This document shows positions 8,151 through 17,152 of a DNA stretch of 64,000 nucleotides, in pieces. Source of the stretch: Bradyrhizobium cajani. Lineage in GTDB: Bacteria > Pseudomonadota > Alphaproteobacteria > Rhizobiales > Xanthobacteraceae. Positions within the stretch are counted from its first letter, which is position 1. Each line of letters starts with the position of its first letter. The notes beneath the pieces were generated by a model that saw only the letters and a program-made list of their open reading frames with translations, had not been told where the DNA came from and did no database searches. The position numbers were made by a program, and so were the translations under genes. The stretch lies in assembly GCF_009759665.1 (NCBI RefSeq), contig NZ_WQNE01000027.1:1-64000 (forward strand). Direction: 5' to 3'.

Positions 8151-8342
8151 TCAGGCCGCGTGCGCCGTTTGGCTGGCGCGCTTGCGGCGGATCGGCCAGG
8201 AGAATTGCGGGCTGGGCTCACCGTGATCGGCGCTGCCGCCAAAATACTGGATGAGCTCGCGGCAGGGCTCGCAGTTGAACAGGTTGCGTGACGCGGATGC
8301 CTTGGTCATTTCCTTCAGGCAGTTCGGGCAATGCGGTTTCAT
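8151..8342 (-). CDS. Small zinc-ribbon-like protein, 63 residues
   Basis: The product begins MKPHCPNCLKEM and has a second CEPC, giving a C-x2-C plus C-x2-C arrangement (residues about 5, 8, 29, 32) that would bind one zinc. The rest is polar with a basic tail (RRKRAS). It runs convergently toward the kinase gene, ending 6 bases from its stop. The ribosome site is weak. Similar tiny zinc-finger proteins are common in Bradyrhizobium but have no assigned role, so no function is proposed. Confidence 0.6.
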   Translation of the reverse strand: MKPHCPNCLKEMTKASASRNLFNCEPCRELIQYFGGSADHGEPSPQFSWPIRRKRASQTAHAA

Positions 8343-8551
8343 GGCTTCAAGTCCGGAAAAGGAATTTCAATGCCGGCGCGGTGACCGGAACGAATGATCA
8401 AGGTCCACCGTCTCGGGCCCGGTGTCGTCGCGCATCTCGCCTTCGGTGCGTTCGAACCGACCAAAGAAATAGTCGAGGTTCGGATGGGGACGCCGCGGAA
8501 TACGGCACCTGCGCTTCGGCTGACGTTTCACGATCGCGGGCTGCATCGGCT

Positions 8552-8686
8552 TCAGCCCCGATTGCGATGGGCGATGCGGATGGACCGTGCCGGGACCTTG
8601 ACTGGTCCGGCCGACGGGCCAAACACGACGAATGCACTGAAACAAAGCCACAACGCCACGCCAGTCCAAACCAGAGTCGTCGTCAT
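8552..8686 (-). CDS. Small single-pass membrane protein, 44 residues
   Basis: The ATG at 8686 follows GGGAG at about 8 bases on the minus strand. The peptide has one clear hydrophobic helix at about residues 5-23 (LVWTGVALWLCFSAFVVFG) and a short basic tail (VPARSIRIAHRNRG), so the tail should stay in the cytoplasm. It is too short for usual gene calling. A perfect 17-bp dyad lies 27 bases upstream at 8713-8729. Family and function are unknown. The good ribosome site and clean topology make it more than a chance frame. Confidence 0.5.
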   Translation of the reverse strand: MTTTLVWTGVALWLCFSAFVVFGPSAGPVKVPARSIRIAHRNRG

Positions 8687-8712
8687 GATGTGCTCCCGCC
8701 AAAACAGGCAGG

Positions 8713-8729
8713 AATCACTTGCAGTGATT
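8713..8729. promoter_or_regulatory. Perfect inverted repeat upstream of small membrane protein
   Basis: AATCACT (8713-8719), spacer TGC, AGTGATT (8723-8729). The 7-bp arms are perfect. It lies 27 bases before the minus-strand ATG at 8686, so it could be an operator or a 5-prime UTR hairpin. No regulator is known for it. Confidence 0.35.
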
Positions 8730-8809
8730 TGCACGAATCAGGGAAGCCCGGATGAGTACGGATCAAGCTTGCAATTTTAGACATTGCGCGTCGCAAGAGC
8801 CGCAGCTTC

Positions 8810-9373
8810 TTACGTGTGCGACCGCCGCATCTTGCCTGCGCGCGCGGCTTCGAGGATATCCCGGACGCGCGGAGCGTTTCGAACACAGCGAAACCCATAA
8901 CGGCCGGTGTGGTCGGTATCGGGCGAACGGGTCGATCGCCCTGATGCGAAGTTGAGGTGACCGGCGCCACCGCCGACGTCGAGGATTTCGAAGACCGCGT
9001 CCATCGCCTGGAACGGCGTCTGGCTGACCGTCCGTCTGCCCCAGGCCGTTCGCAGGATCAGAGTGCGGCGATCGGTGATCAGATAGAGCGTTTGCAGATC
9101 TTGCAGCAGCATCACCAGCGGGGCCGCAACCATCGCAACCCCGAGCATCAGGAGAGGTTGGGCCGCCCGGCCGATCCAATCGTTGCTGATGGCGATGACG
9201 GTCAGCAACAGCCAGGGGAATCCGATCCACCAGAGAAATCGCCACATGAACATGCGCGCGACGCCGTCGGGCTGGCCCTGCCAGACCACCTGCTCTCCGT
9301 CGTGCAGGGTCTCGGCGCGCAGGCGCCGCAGGCCTGCGGAAAACGGAGTGGCACGGATGTCATCCATTGCCAT
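8810..9373 (-). CDS. PH-domain (bPH2-like) membrane protein
   Basis: A 187-residue protein. A short soluble start (LHDGEQVVWQGQPDG) is followed by two hydrophobic helices (about 45-62 and 72-92) and a beta-rich segment LYLITDRRTLILRTAWGRR, the usual signature of bacterial PH (bPH2/YdbT-like) domains attached to membranes. The ATG at 9373 is chosen because the conserved part begins soon after; a second ATG two codons later is equally possible and neither has a strong ribosome site. The frame extends upstream to 9580 but overlaps the epimerase gene and has no family content. Role unknown. Confidence 0.75.
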   Translation of the reverse strand: MAMDDIRATPFSAGLRRLRAETLHDGEQVVWQGQPDGVARMFMWRFLWWIGFPWLLLTVIAISNDWIGRAAQPLLMLGVAMVAAPLVMLLQDLQTLYLITDRRTLILRTAWGRRTVSQTPFQAMDAVFEILDVGGGAGHLNFASGRSTRSPDTDHTGRYGFRCVRNAPRVRDILEAARAGKMRRSHT

Positions 9374-9416
9374 TGGTCGCGGCGGCCGCAAGGCCGGTTC
9401 GGACCGCGAATAGCCG

Positions 9417-10118
9417 TCAGATGGCTTCGCCGCGCGCCGTTGCCGCGGCGTTGCGGATCGCCGCGATGTTGGCCTTGTAGGCCTCCTGCGTGCCGCCCCT
9501 GAACACGGAGGTGCCGGCGACGAAGGCGTTGGCGCCCGCCGCGGCCAGGGGCCCGGCGACATCCGGGCCGACGCCGCCATCGACCTCGATGTCGATCGGC
9601 CTCCCGGCGGTCATGGCGCGGATGTCGCGGATCTTGTTGATCGCGGAAGGTATGAAGGCCTGGCCGCCGAAGCCGGGATTGACCGACATCACCAGCACGA
9701 GATCGACGAGATCGAGGACATATTCGAGCGCGCTGATCGGCGTTGCCGGATTGAGCGAGACGCCGGCCTTCTTGCCGAGGGCGCGAATGGCCTGGAGCGA
9801 GCGGTGCAGATGCGGACCGGCCTCCGCATGCACGGTGATGTGGTCGCAGCCGGCTTTGGCAAAGGCCTCGAGGTAGGGATCGCAGGGCGAGATCATCAAA
9901 TGTGCGTCGAACACCTTCTTGGTATGCGGGCGCATCGCCTTGATGATGTCGGGGCCGTAGGAGATGTTGGGAACGAAGTGCCCGTCCATCACGTCGAGAT
10001 GGATCCAGTCGGCGCCGGCGGCATCCACCGCGCGTACCTCTTCGCCGAGCTTTGAGAAATCCGAGGCCAGAATCGAGGGCGCGATTGCCAGGGGGCGGGG
10101 GGCGAAGGCTTGGGTCAT
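9417..10118 (-). CDS. rpe: Ribulose-phosphate 3-epimerase
   Basis: A 233-residue TIM-barrel enzyme that interconverts D-ribulose 5-phosphate and D-xylulose 5-phosphate in the pentose phosphate and Calvin cycles. Family motifs are all present: IAPSILASDF, HLDVMDGHFVPNISYG, HAE after ITV, SVNPGFGGQAF and EVDGGVGPD. These supply the metal-binding His and Asp residues and the phosphate site. Length is normal. The ATG at 10118 begins MTQAFAPRPLAIAPS, the usual N terminus; upstream codons in the same frame are not conserved in character. The gene reads toward the PH-domain gene with a 43-base gap. Confidence 0.95.
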   Translation of the reverse strand: MTQAFAPRPLAIAPSILASDFSKLGEEVRAVDAAGADWIHLDVMDGHFVPNISYGPDIIKAMRPHTKKVFDAHLMISPCDPYLEAFAKAGCDHITVHAEAGPHLHRSLQAIRALGKKAGVSLNPATPISALEYVLDLVDLVLVMSVNPGFGGQAFIPSAINKIRDIRAMTAGRPIDIEVDGGVGPDVAGPLAAAGANAFVAGTSVFRGGTQEAYKANIAAIRNAAATARGEAI

Positions 10119-10370
10119 GGCGCGGTTTCCCGTGGCGGCCGTGAAGGATGAACCTCGCCTAACATGGGCCTCTACGCCGGGCAATGCAGGGGCGGTCGGC
10201 TTCCTGTGGGCGGAAATTTCTGCCGCGAGCGGCATGTATTGCCGGTGTTCCCGCGCCGCGCAAAGTGCGGTGAAGGCGGATTTCATTGGGTTTTTCGCGC
10301 TGGCACGCCACTTGCTGACCTCACCTTCAGAACATTGGCCGCGGCGTGCCGCATCGGTTGGAGTAGTGCA

Positions 10371-11159
10371 ATGTTGTTAGCCCTTGGCGCCGTATCGAGC
10401 GCGCTCGACGCGATTCAATCGCTGACGAACTCGAAATCGTCGTCGTCGACGCAGAAGACGGGATCATCGCAAAAAGGCGCGGCCAATCCGTTCGCGATCG
10501 ACAGCGGCAGCAGCACGGCCAGCTCCACGACCTCGACGGCCAATTCGGGTCATCACGCGCAGATCGCGCCGGAAACGATGAGCGCGCTGCTCGCGGCACA
10601 GAGCCAGTCGACGGACGCCACGGCGGGCACGGCCAGCTCGACGTCCACGTCCTCGACGTCAAAGGGACGGGAAGCTGCGCTGAAGGACCTGTTCTCGCAG
10701 ATCGATGCGGATGGCGACGGCAAGATCACCAAGTCCGAATTCGAGGACGCGCTGGGCGCCGGCGGCACCAACCTGGCGCAGGCCGACGACGTGTTCTCGA
10801 AGCTGGATGCGAATTCCGACGGCAGCGTCAATCTCGGCGAGATGTCGAAGGCGCTGAAGAGCGGCCATCACGGCCATCATCAGGCGCAAGGCGCGGGCGA
10901 TGCGTCCGGCAGCGGCTCGGATTCCTCGTCGCAATCGGGTGGCGGGTCGACCTCGACCACGACGACCAACGCCGACGGATCGACCACCACCACCGTCACC
11001 TATGCCGACGGCTTCAAGATGTCGACGACCGTGCCGGGCGCGGCCAGCTCTTCCGCGAATTCGGCCTATGATCTGTTCGCGCAGTTGATGCAGCGGCAAG
11101 GCGGGCAGGTGCAAGGCGCCTCAGCGTCTGCCGGCTCGTCCATGTCGATGAGCGTGTAG
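10371..11159 (+). CDS. EF-hand calcium-binding protein
   Basis: A 262-residue Ser/Thr-rich protein with two canonical EF-hand loops: DADGDGKITKSE in the first and DANSDGSVNLGE in the second, each with Asp at loop position 1 and Glu at 12, so calcium binding is likely. Low-complexity Ser/Thr/Gly linkers flank them, including STTTTTNADGSTTTTVTYAD. The N terminus is mildly hydrophobic but I see no clear signal peptide. The ATG at 10371 follows GGTTGGAG. The 252 bases before it, shared with the start of rpe on the other strand, show nothing else recognisable. Function within the cell unknown. Confidence 0.8.
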   Translation: MLLALGAVSSALDAIQSLTNSKSSSSTQKTGSSQKGAANPFAIDSGSSTASSTTSTANSGHHAQIAPETMSALLAAQSQSTDATAGTASSTSTSSTSKGREAALKDLFSQIDADGDGKITKSEFEDALGAGGTNLAQADDVFSKLDANSDGSVNLGEMSKALKSGHHGHHQAQGAGDASGSGSDSSSQSGGGSTSTTTTNADGSTTTTVTYADGFKMSTTVPGAASSSANSAYDLFAQLMQRQGGQVQGASASAGSSMSMSV

Positions 11160-11170
11160 GGCTTGTTCGC

Positions 11171-11275
11171 CGTCATGCCCCGCGAAGGCGGGGCATCCAG
11201 TACGCCGCGGCTCCCCGGTTAAATCACTCCTGTTTCTGCAATACTGGATCGCCCGGTCTTCGCCGGGCGATGACA
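11171..11275. repeat. Palindromic intergenic repeat, GTCATGCC family
   Basis: Left end CGTCATGCCCCGCGAAGGCG and right end CGCCGGGCGATGACAC form an imperfect inverted repeat with inner arms ATCCAGTA and ATACTGGAT. It lies between the convergent EF-hand and P1 peptidase genes. Related units are at 23510 and 42599. Confidence 0.75.
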
Positions 11276-11301
11276 CGTAATGTGTGGCGAGAGGCGCGCG
11301 C

Positions 11302-12315
11302 TCACGTCGCGTCGAACCGATCCTTCCACGCCGGCAGCGCGCCGGCGAATGGCAGCGCGGTCGCATTGTAAACGCCGCGGGCGATCGCGCGCGCGACCAC
11401 GTTGGCCGCGACCGTGCCAAGCTCGGTGAGGCCAACGAGCGGCTCGATCGGCTTCTCGCATGTGGCGGCGGCAAACAGCACGTCGCCGTCAGTCGGCGCA
11501 TGCACCGGATAGATCGCGCGGGCAAAGCCGGTATGCGCGATCATCGCCAGCCGCTTGGCCTGGGGTTTGGTCAGCACCGCGTCGGTGACGACGGCGCCGA
11601 TTGTGGTGTTCTCACGCGCGCTCGCCGCAGGACCGCCCTTGATGCGCATGCGGAGCATGTCGTCGGTGAACTTGTCCGGCAGGCCGCGTCCGCCGAATTC
11701 GCCGTCCAGCTCGAACGGCGCCGCCCAGAACCATGGCCCGTTGCCGACGGTGACGCTGCCCACCGCGTTGACGGCGACGATCGCCGCGACCTTGACACCG
11801 TCGGGCGTGACTGCAGAGGCCGAGCCGAGCCCGCCCTTGAACGTCGCGGTGGTGGCGCCGAGGCCGGCACCGACGCTGCCGAGCGTGAAGCCCGTGCTGG
11901 CGGCAGCGGCCGCCGCGGCGTAGCCGAGGTCGCGATAGGGCGAGAAGCGTCCCCAGGCCTTGTCGCCGCCATTGAGGAGGTCGAACAGGATCGCGCCCGG
12001 AACGATCGGGATCAGCGCCTCGCGAACCCGGTGGCCGCGGCCCTGTTCGGCGAGCCAGGCCTGCACGCCGCCGCCGGTATCGAGGCCAAAGGCGGAGCCG
12101 CCCGACAGCGCGATCGCGTCGACGCGCTCGACGGTGTTGGCGAGATCGAGCAGTGCATCCTCACGCGTGCCGGGGCCGCCGCCGCGCACGTCGATCGCCG
12201 CGACGGCCGGCTGGTCGAAAATGATCGCGGTCGTGCCTGAGGCGAGCTTCGCATCCTCGGCGTGGCCGACGCGGACGCCGGCGATATCGGTGAGAAGGTT
12301 TTTCAAGGGCGGCAC
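11302..12315 (-). CDS. P1 family (S58, DmpA-like) aminopeptidase
   Basis: A 337-residue member of the self-processing Ntn-type peptidases that includes DmpA and BapA. Family features are TDIAGVRVGHAED near the start, DVRGGGPGTRE, IALSGGSAFGLD, and ENTTIGAVVTDA, where the second Thr sits at the position of the catalytic nucleophile created by autocleavage (Ser in DmpA). It would be made as a precursor and cut into alpha and beta chains at about residue 240. Such enzymes release N-terminal residues from peptides or beta-peptides. No signal peptide is seen. It lies 45 bases downstream of the hybrid kinase start-to-stop order on the same strand but is probably separate. Confidence 0.85.
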   Translation of the reverse strand: MPPLKNLLTDIAGVRVGHAEDAKLASGTTAIIFDQPAVAAIDVRGGGPGTREDALLDLANTVERVDAIALSGGSAFGLDTGGGVQAWLAEQGRGHRVREALIPIVPGAILFDLLNGGDKAWGRFSPYRDLGYAAAAAAASTGFTLGSVGAGLGATTATFKGGLGSASAVTPDGVKVAAIVAVNAVGSVTVGNGPWFWAAPFELDGEFGGRGLPDKFTDDMLRMRIKGGPAASARENTTIGAVVTDAVLTKPQAKRLAMIAHTGFARAIYPVHAPTDGDVLFAAATCEKPIEPLVGLTELGTVAANVVARAIARGVYNATALPFAGALPAWKDRFDAT

Positions 12316-12360
12316 TCCGTGCGCTGCTGGCAGCAGCGATAGCGCACCGGGCCCGCCGGC

Positions 12361-15186
12361 TCAACTCGCAAGCGCCGTCCTGAGCATCTTGGCGAGCTCG
12401 GACTTGCGGTAGGGCTTGGCCAGCAGCAGCACGCCGGAGTCCAGCCGGCCGTGATGGACGATGGCGTTCTCGGTGTAGCCCGAGGTGAACAGCGTCTTGA
12501 GGTCCGGGCGGCGGCGGGCAGCTTCGTCAGCAAGCTGGCGGCCGTTCATGTTGCCCGGCATGATGATGTCGGTGAAGAGCAGGTCGATGTCCTTGTCGGC
12601 ATCGATGATGGTGAGGGCTTCGGCCGCATTTGCGGCTTCGAGCGCGGCATAGCCGAGGCTCTTGACCTGGGTCACCACATATTGCCGGACCAGCGCGTCG
12701 TCCTCGACGATCAGGATCCTCTCGCTGCCGCCGGTGATGGGCACGTTCTGAAGCGCCTCGTACTCGGTCTCCTGGACGCCTGTGGAGCGCGGCAGGTAGA
12801 TCTTCACGCTCGTGCCGTGGCCTTCCTCGCTGTAGATCTTGATGTGGCCGCCGGACTGCTTGACGAAGCCGAACACCATGCTGAGGCCGAGGCCGGTGCC
12901 CTTGCCGACCTCCTTGGTGGTGAAGAACGGGTCGAACACCCGGTCGATCAGCTCGGCCGGGATTCCGCTGCCGGTGTCGCTGACCGCGATCATCACGTAA
13001 TTGCCGGCGACGACGTCGGGGTTCATGCTGGCATAGCCGTCGTCGAGGAAGACGTTGCGGGTTTCCAGCACCAAGGTGCCGCCCTCGGGCATGGCGTCGC
13101 GCGCATTCAGCGCGAGATTGAGGATCGCGGTGGAAAGCTGGCCCGGGTCGACCAGCGTCGGCCAGGCATCCTCGGTGAGCTGCGGCATGATGGTGATCTG
13201 TTCGCCCAGCGTCGGATGCAGCAGCTTGGCGGCCTCGAGCGCCAGCGCATTGACGTCGATTTCGCGCGGCTGGAGCGGCTGCTTGCGGGCGAAGGCGAGC
13301 AGATGCTTGGTCAGCTGCGCGCCGCGCTCGGCGGCATCGTCGATCAGCTTGGTGATGGCGGCAAGCTCGGGCCGGTCGGCGACGGCGTCGCTGAGAATGC
13401 CGATGGTGCCGGTGATGACGGTCAGGACGTTGTTGAAGTCGTGGGCGACGCCGCCGGTCAATTGGCCGATGGAGTCCATCTTCTGGACCTGCCGGAGCTG
13501 GGCCTCGGCGGCCTGCTTGTCGGTGAGATCGCGGCCGATGAAGAAATGGCGCTTCACCGGCTCGGACCAGGTGCCCATCCAGTTCAGCGTGACCTCGTGG
13601 CCATCGTAATGGTAGTAGCGCGCCTCGAAGCTGCGCTTGACCGCGCCACGCCGCGCCGCGCGCATCTCGCTCCGCGTGTTCTCGAGGTCGTCGGGATGGA
13701 TGAATTCGGTCGCGCTGTGCCCGATCAGGTCTTCCGGGCCGAAGCCGAGGATGGTCTTCACGCTCGGGCTGACCTGGATGAAATTGCCATAACCGTCCGT
13801 GACCAGAATCAAGTCCTGCGAGGTCTCGAAGATGCGCTGGCGTTCCTCGATCTCGCGGCGAAGCTTCTCCCGTGCCTCCTTCTCCTCGGTGATGTCGTGC
13901 GCGATCTTGGACGCCCCGATGATTTCGCCGTTGTCCGATTTCAGCGGAGAAACATTCAGGACGACGTCGAGCGCGGTGCCGTCTTTTCGAATCCGCACGG
14001 TCTCGTGCTGGGCGACCGACTCGCCGCCGGCGATCCGGTTGAGGATACTCCTGACCTCGGCCTTGTGATCCGGTGGCACGATGATGTCGATCGGCTGGCC
14101 GACGGCCTCCGCGGAGGAGTAGCCGAACAGCTGTTCGGCGGCCTTGTTCCAGCCGGTGATGACACCATCGAGCGTTTTCGTGATGATGGCATCGTTGGAG
14201 GACTCGACCACGGCGCCATAGAGCGCGAGGCGCTTGCCATAGAAGTCGCGATCCGACGCCGATTGCTCGCGCAGCCTGCCGACGAGACCCACCGTCCGGG
14301 CCTGAAGGCGAACGTTCTCGATCAGCAGCACCGCGAGCACGAAGCTCGACGCGCTGAGGCCGTAGAGACGGCCGACGTAGAAACCGAGATCGAAGCGCGC
14401 GACGTTGACGATCGCCGACAGCGCGATGTCGAACAGCCAGGCGCACATCACGACCATGAGCCAGACGTCGATCACCGAATGCGGCCTGCGGAACCAGAGC
14501 GAGACGAGTGCGGCGAAGCTCAGCGACCACACGAACGACACGACGCCGAGCATGGTCGGCGTGTAATGGCCGTCGCGCAGCAGCACCGGCAACAGATCAT
14601 GCTGGGCGGTGACGATCCAGGCAAAGACGGCGATGGAGGCGATCACGCCGAGTATGCTGGCGTAGATCGCCCTGCTCGTCGCGCCCCGGATCCTGGCGCC
14701 ACCGTCGGCCTCCTTCAGCCAGGCATAGCCCAGCACGAACAGCGGGAAGCCGCCATGCCAGATCATGTACAGCCAGACGGTGGTCTGCCGGCCGGCGCCC
14801 AACAGTCCGGTCGGCGCGAACAGCCCGGGGAAGGTCAGGGCATGGACCAGCGCCGCCGCGGCGGTGAACAGATAGCCGGTGGCGAGCCACAGCAGCGCAC
14901 GCGTCCGCAGGATTGCAAACTGCGACAGTAGCAGCACCGCGGTGATAATGTCGCTGACGGCTAAGGCCGATTGGTAGCTTGCGACGAAAGCCGGAACGGG
15001 CGGGAGCGGGATACCTGCGAAGGGAACCGCGATTGCGAACAGGATCGAGGAGACGCCAACGATCGCCAGCGCCGTGGTGCGATCGGTCGAGGTGGCCGGC
15101 AGGGTCGAAAGGAACGCACTTCGGTCGATCATCGTGGACACGTCCACCTTTCGCAGACCGGTTTTGACCATCTTCGACGATGTCAT
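12361..15186 (-). CDS. MASE4/PAS/PAS hybrid sensor histidine kinase with receiver
   Basis: A 941-residue hybrid kinase. The N-terminal MASE4-like membrane domain (about 40-300) has several helices and the segment YMIWHGGFPLFVLGYAWL. Two PAS domains follow (about 320-440, AVVESSNDAIITKTLDGVI; and 450-570, FETSQDLILVTDGYGNFIQV). HisKA has GGVAHDFNNVLTVI with phospho-acceptor His, then a HATPase domain with NALNARDAMPEGG and GTGLGLSMVFG. A C-terminal receiver has LLFTDIIMPG with phospho-Asp. The ATG at 15186 follows GGGGATATCA. It diverges from the single receiver at 15413. The signal is unknown. Confidence 0.92.
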   Translation of the reverse strand: MTSSKMVKTGLRKVDVSTMIDRSAFLSTLPATSTDRTTALAIVGVSSILFAIAVPFAGIPLPPVPAFVASYQSALAVSDIITAVLLLSQFAILRTRALLWLATGYLFTAAAALVHALTFPGLFAPTGLLGAGRQTTVWLYMIWHGGFPLFVLGYAWLKEADGGARIRGATSRAIYASILGVIASIAVFAWIVTAQHDLLPVLLRDGHYTPTMLGVVSFVWSLSFAALVSLWFRRPHSVIDVWLMVVMCAWLFDIALSAIVNVARFDLGFYVGRLYGLSASSFVLAVLLIENVRLQARTVGLVGRLREQSASDRDFYGKRLALYGAVVESSNDAIITKTLDGVITGWNKAAEQLFGYSSAEAVGQPIDIIVPPDHKAEVRSILNRIAGGESVAQHETVRIRKDGTALDVVLNVSPLKSDNGEIIGASKIAHDITEEKEAREKLRREIEERQRIFETSQDLILVTDGYGNFIQVSPSVKTILGFGPEDLIGHSATEFIHPDDLENTRSEMRAARRGAVKRSFEARYYHYDGHEVTLNWMGTWSEPVKRHFFIGRDLTDKQAAEAQLRQVQKMDSIGQLTGGVAHDFNNVLTVITGTIGILSDAVADRPELAAITKLIDDAAERGAQLTKHLLAFARKQPLQPREIDVNALALEAAKLLHPTLGEQITIMPQLTEDAWPTLVDPGQLSTAILNLALNARDAMPEGGTLVLETRNVFLDDGYASMNPDVVAGNYVMIAVSDTGSGIPAELIDRVFDPFFTTKEVGKGTGLGLSMVFGFVKQSGGHIKIYSEEGHGTSVKIYLPRSTGVQETEYEALQNVPITGGSERILIVEDDALVRQYVVTQVKSLGYAALEAANAAEALTIIDADKDIDLLFTDIIMPGNMNGRQLADEAARRRPDLKTLFTSGYTENAIVHHGRLDSGVLLLAKPYRKSELAKMLRTALAS

Positions 15187-15412
15187 TGATATCCCCGCGG
15201 CTTTCGCTCCATGGTAGCGGGTTCCGAGGCTCGCCTCCTGAACCTTGCGGACACGACTCAACCGAAGGTTAGAGCTTACTTAATTTCGGCCGGAACACCG
15301 AACAGGGACGGGTAAGGTGCGCTTTACTGGACGGTGTCATAATGCCCCTCCGCTCGGCGGGTTCCAGGTTTGAATCAGGCGATTTGATCTCAATCTTCGG
15401 GAGTTGGTCCCT

Positions 15413-15799
15413 ATGTCCCGCGTTCTCGTCATCGACGACCAGAAGGATGTCCGCGCAATGGTCGCGATCGTGCTTCGGGTCAATCGTTTCGAGGTCGTGG
15501 AGGCCGACAGCGGTGCGGCAGGGTTGAAAGCCTTCGCGGAGGCTGCCTTCGACGCGGCGATCGTGGATATCTTCCTCGGCGACACCAGCGGCGTCGATGT
15601 CATCGCCAGCTTGCGCGAGCGCGCACCAGGCTTGCCGGTCGTCGCCGTTTCCGGGATGACGGCGCTCGATTTCATGGAGCAGTCGTCGCATCTCGCCGAC
15701 GTTGTCTGCCTGCAAAAGCCGTTCCGGCCGAACGACCTGCTGCAAGCGCTCCGGCGGGCTCAGGCCGCCGCGGGTGGCGAGCTGCCGGCCACCGTCTGA
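15413..15799 (+). CDS. Single-domain response regulator
   Basis: A 128-residue stand-alone receiver. It has VLVIDDQKDVR (acidic pair), AAIVDIFLGD with phospho-acceptor Asp, AVSGMT and CLQKPF with the conserved Lys. There is no output domain, so it acts by protein interaction or as a phosphate relay. The ATG at 15413 follows CGGGAG. It is transcribed divergently from the hybrid kinase at 12361-15186, the likely partner or phosphate source. A strong GC hairpin follows at 15814. Confidence 0.9.
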   Translation: MSRVLVIDDQKDVRAMVAIVLRVNRFEVVEADSGAAGLKAFAEAAFDAAIVDIFLGDTSGVDVIASLRERAPGLPVVAVSGMTALDFMEQSSHLADVVCLQKPFRPNDLLQALRRAQAAAGGELPATV

Positions 15800-15813
15800 G
15801 CGTTCCGCAAGAA

Positions 15814-15836
15814 GCGCCCCGGGCGAGCCGGGGCGC
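15814..15836. terminator. GC hairpin between convergent receiver and livJ-like genes
   Basis: GCGCCCCGG (15814-15822), loop GCGAG, CCGGGGCGC (15828-15836). The 9-bp stem is perfect and lies between two convergent genes. No run of T follows on either strand, so it is a transcript-end hairpin at best and not a classic intrinsic terminator. Confidence 0.4.
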
Positions 15837-15873
15837 GGTAACGATGGCATGGTGGCGCGAGGCCTGATGGGCT

Positions 15874-16992
15874 TCAGGTACCGCCGCCGACGATCTCGGC
15901 GTAGCCGCCCTTGGCGTCCCACTTGTAGACGACGTAGTCGATCTGCTTGATGTCGCCCTTGGCGTCATACTCGATCGGGCCGATCACCGTGTCCCACTTG
16001 CCGGCCTTCATCGTCTCCATCACCTTCTTGGCGTCGGTGGTGCCGGCCTTCTTGGCGGCCTGCGACCAGACCTGCATCGCCGCATAGGTGTAGAGCGTGT
16101 AGCCCTCGGGATCGATGCCCTTGGCCTTGAAGGCCTCGACGATCTTCTTCGCAGTCGGCTTGTTGCGCGGATCGGGGCCGAAGGTGAACAGCGTACCTTC
16201 GCCGGCCGGGCCGGTGATGGAGGCGTATTCCTTGTCGGCGAGCGCGTCGCCGGCCATCAGCACGGTCTTGAGGCCCTGGTCGCGCATCTGACGCAGGATC
16301 AGGCCGCTCTCCTGATGATAGCCGCCGACATAGACGAGGTCGATGTTGTCGCGCTTCAGACGCGAGACGATCGCGTTGAAGTCCTTGTCGCCCTTGTTAT
16401 AGGACTCGTACATCTTCTCGGTGATGCCGGCCTTGTTGAGCGCCTTCTTGGTCTCGTCCGCCAGACCTTTGCCGTAGGTGGTCTTGTCGTTGAGGATCGC
16501 GATGTTCTTGCCCTTGAAGTTCTTCGCGATGTATTGCGCCGCGATCAGGCCCTGCTGGTCGTCGCGGCCGCAGACGCGCGCCACGTTCCAGAGCTTGCGC
16601 TCGGTGAAGGTCGGGTTGGTCGAGGCTGGCGTGATCTGGAGCACGTTGCCGTCGGCATAGGCTTCGGACGCCGGGATCGACGACGATGAGCAATAGTGCC
16701 CGGCGACGAATGGGATCTTGGCGCCCGCGATCTTCTCTGCGATCGAGCGGGCCTGCTTCGGATCGCAGGCGTCGTCGTTGACACTGAGCGCGAGCTTCTT
16801 GCCGCCGACGCCGCCGGCGGCATTGATGTCAGCGACCGCCATTTCGGCGCCGTTCTTCATCTGGCGGCCGAAGGCGGATTCGCCGCCCGTCATCGGGCCT
16901 GCGACTGCGACGGTGACATCCTGCGCGAATGCCGCGCTCGACAGTGCAATCGACGCGCCGAATGCCAGACCGATGAGCTTCAGTGATTTCAT
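15874..16992 (-). CDS. livJ: Branched-chain amino acid ABC transporter substrate-binding protein
   Basis: A 372-residue periplasmic binding protein of the LivJ/LivK type. The signal peptide is clear (MKSLKLIGLAFGASIALSSA, cleavage after AFA-Q). The mature part begins DVTVAVAGPMTGGESAFG and has the two-lobe Leu/Ile/Val-binding fold, with VAGHYCSSSSIPASE around the ligand site. The ATG at 16992 follows GAGGTATCTC. It lies downstream of livF on the same strand with a 160-base gap that holds a near-palindromic GAGATATCTC (17101-17117), so it may have its own promoter. Ligand identity (Leu, Ile, Val or other) cannot be read from sequence. Confidence 0.92.
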   Translation of the reverse strand: MKSLKLIGLAFGASIALSSAAFAQDVTVAVAGPMTGGESAFGRQMKNGAEMAVADINAAGGVGGKKLALSVNDDACDPKQARSIAEKIAGAKIPFVAGHYCSSSSIPASEAYADGNVLQITPASTNPTFTERKLWNVARVCGRDDQQGLIAAQYIAKNFKGKNIAILNDKTTYGKGLADETKKALNKAGITEKMYESYNKGDKDFNAIVSRLKRDNIDLVYVGGYHQESGLILRQMRDQGLKTVLMAGDALADKEYASITGPAGEGTLFTFGPDPRNKPTAKKIVEAFKAKGIDPEGYTLYTYAAMQVWSQAAKKAGTTDAKKVMETMKAGKWDTVIGPIEYDAKGDIKQIDYVVYKWDAKGGYAEIVGGGT

Positions 16993-17152
16993 GAGATACC
17001 TCGCGGGTGGTCGCCTGTGGAAGTTGCCGGGCATGCCCGGTCCAAACCGGTGCCATTCTCGAATGAAATTGGCGAGAAGTCACCGGCAAAATACGAGCAA
17101 GGCGGAGATATCTCGCCACTTTCGGCCGCACGTGGTCCGGCCTCGGGCGGGG

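Noticed and set aside
12451..14931. Plus-strand open frame of 826 codons opposite the hybrid kinase gene
   Set aside because: It is the antisense of a gene with complete PAS, HisKA, HATPase and receiver motifs. Long antisense frames are expected in high-G+C DNA, and its product shows no family motifs.
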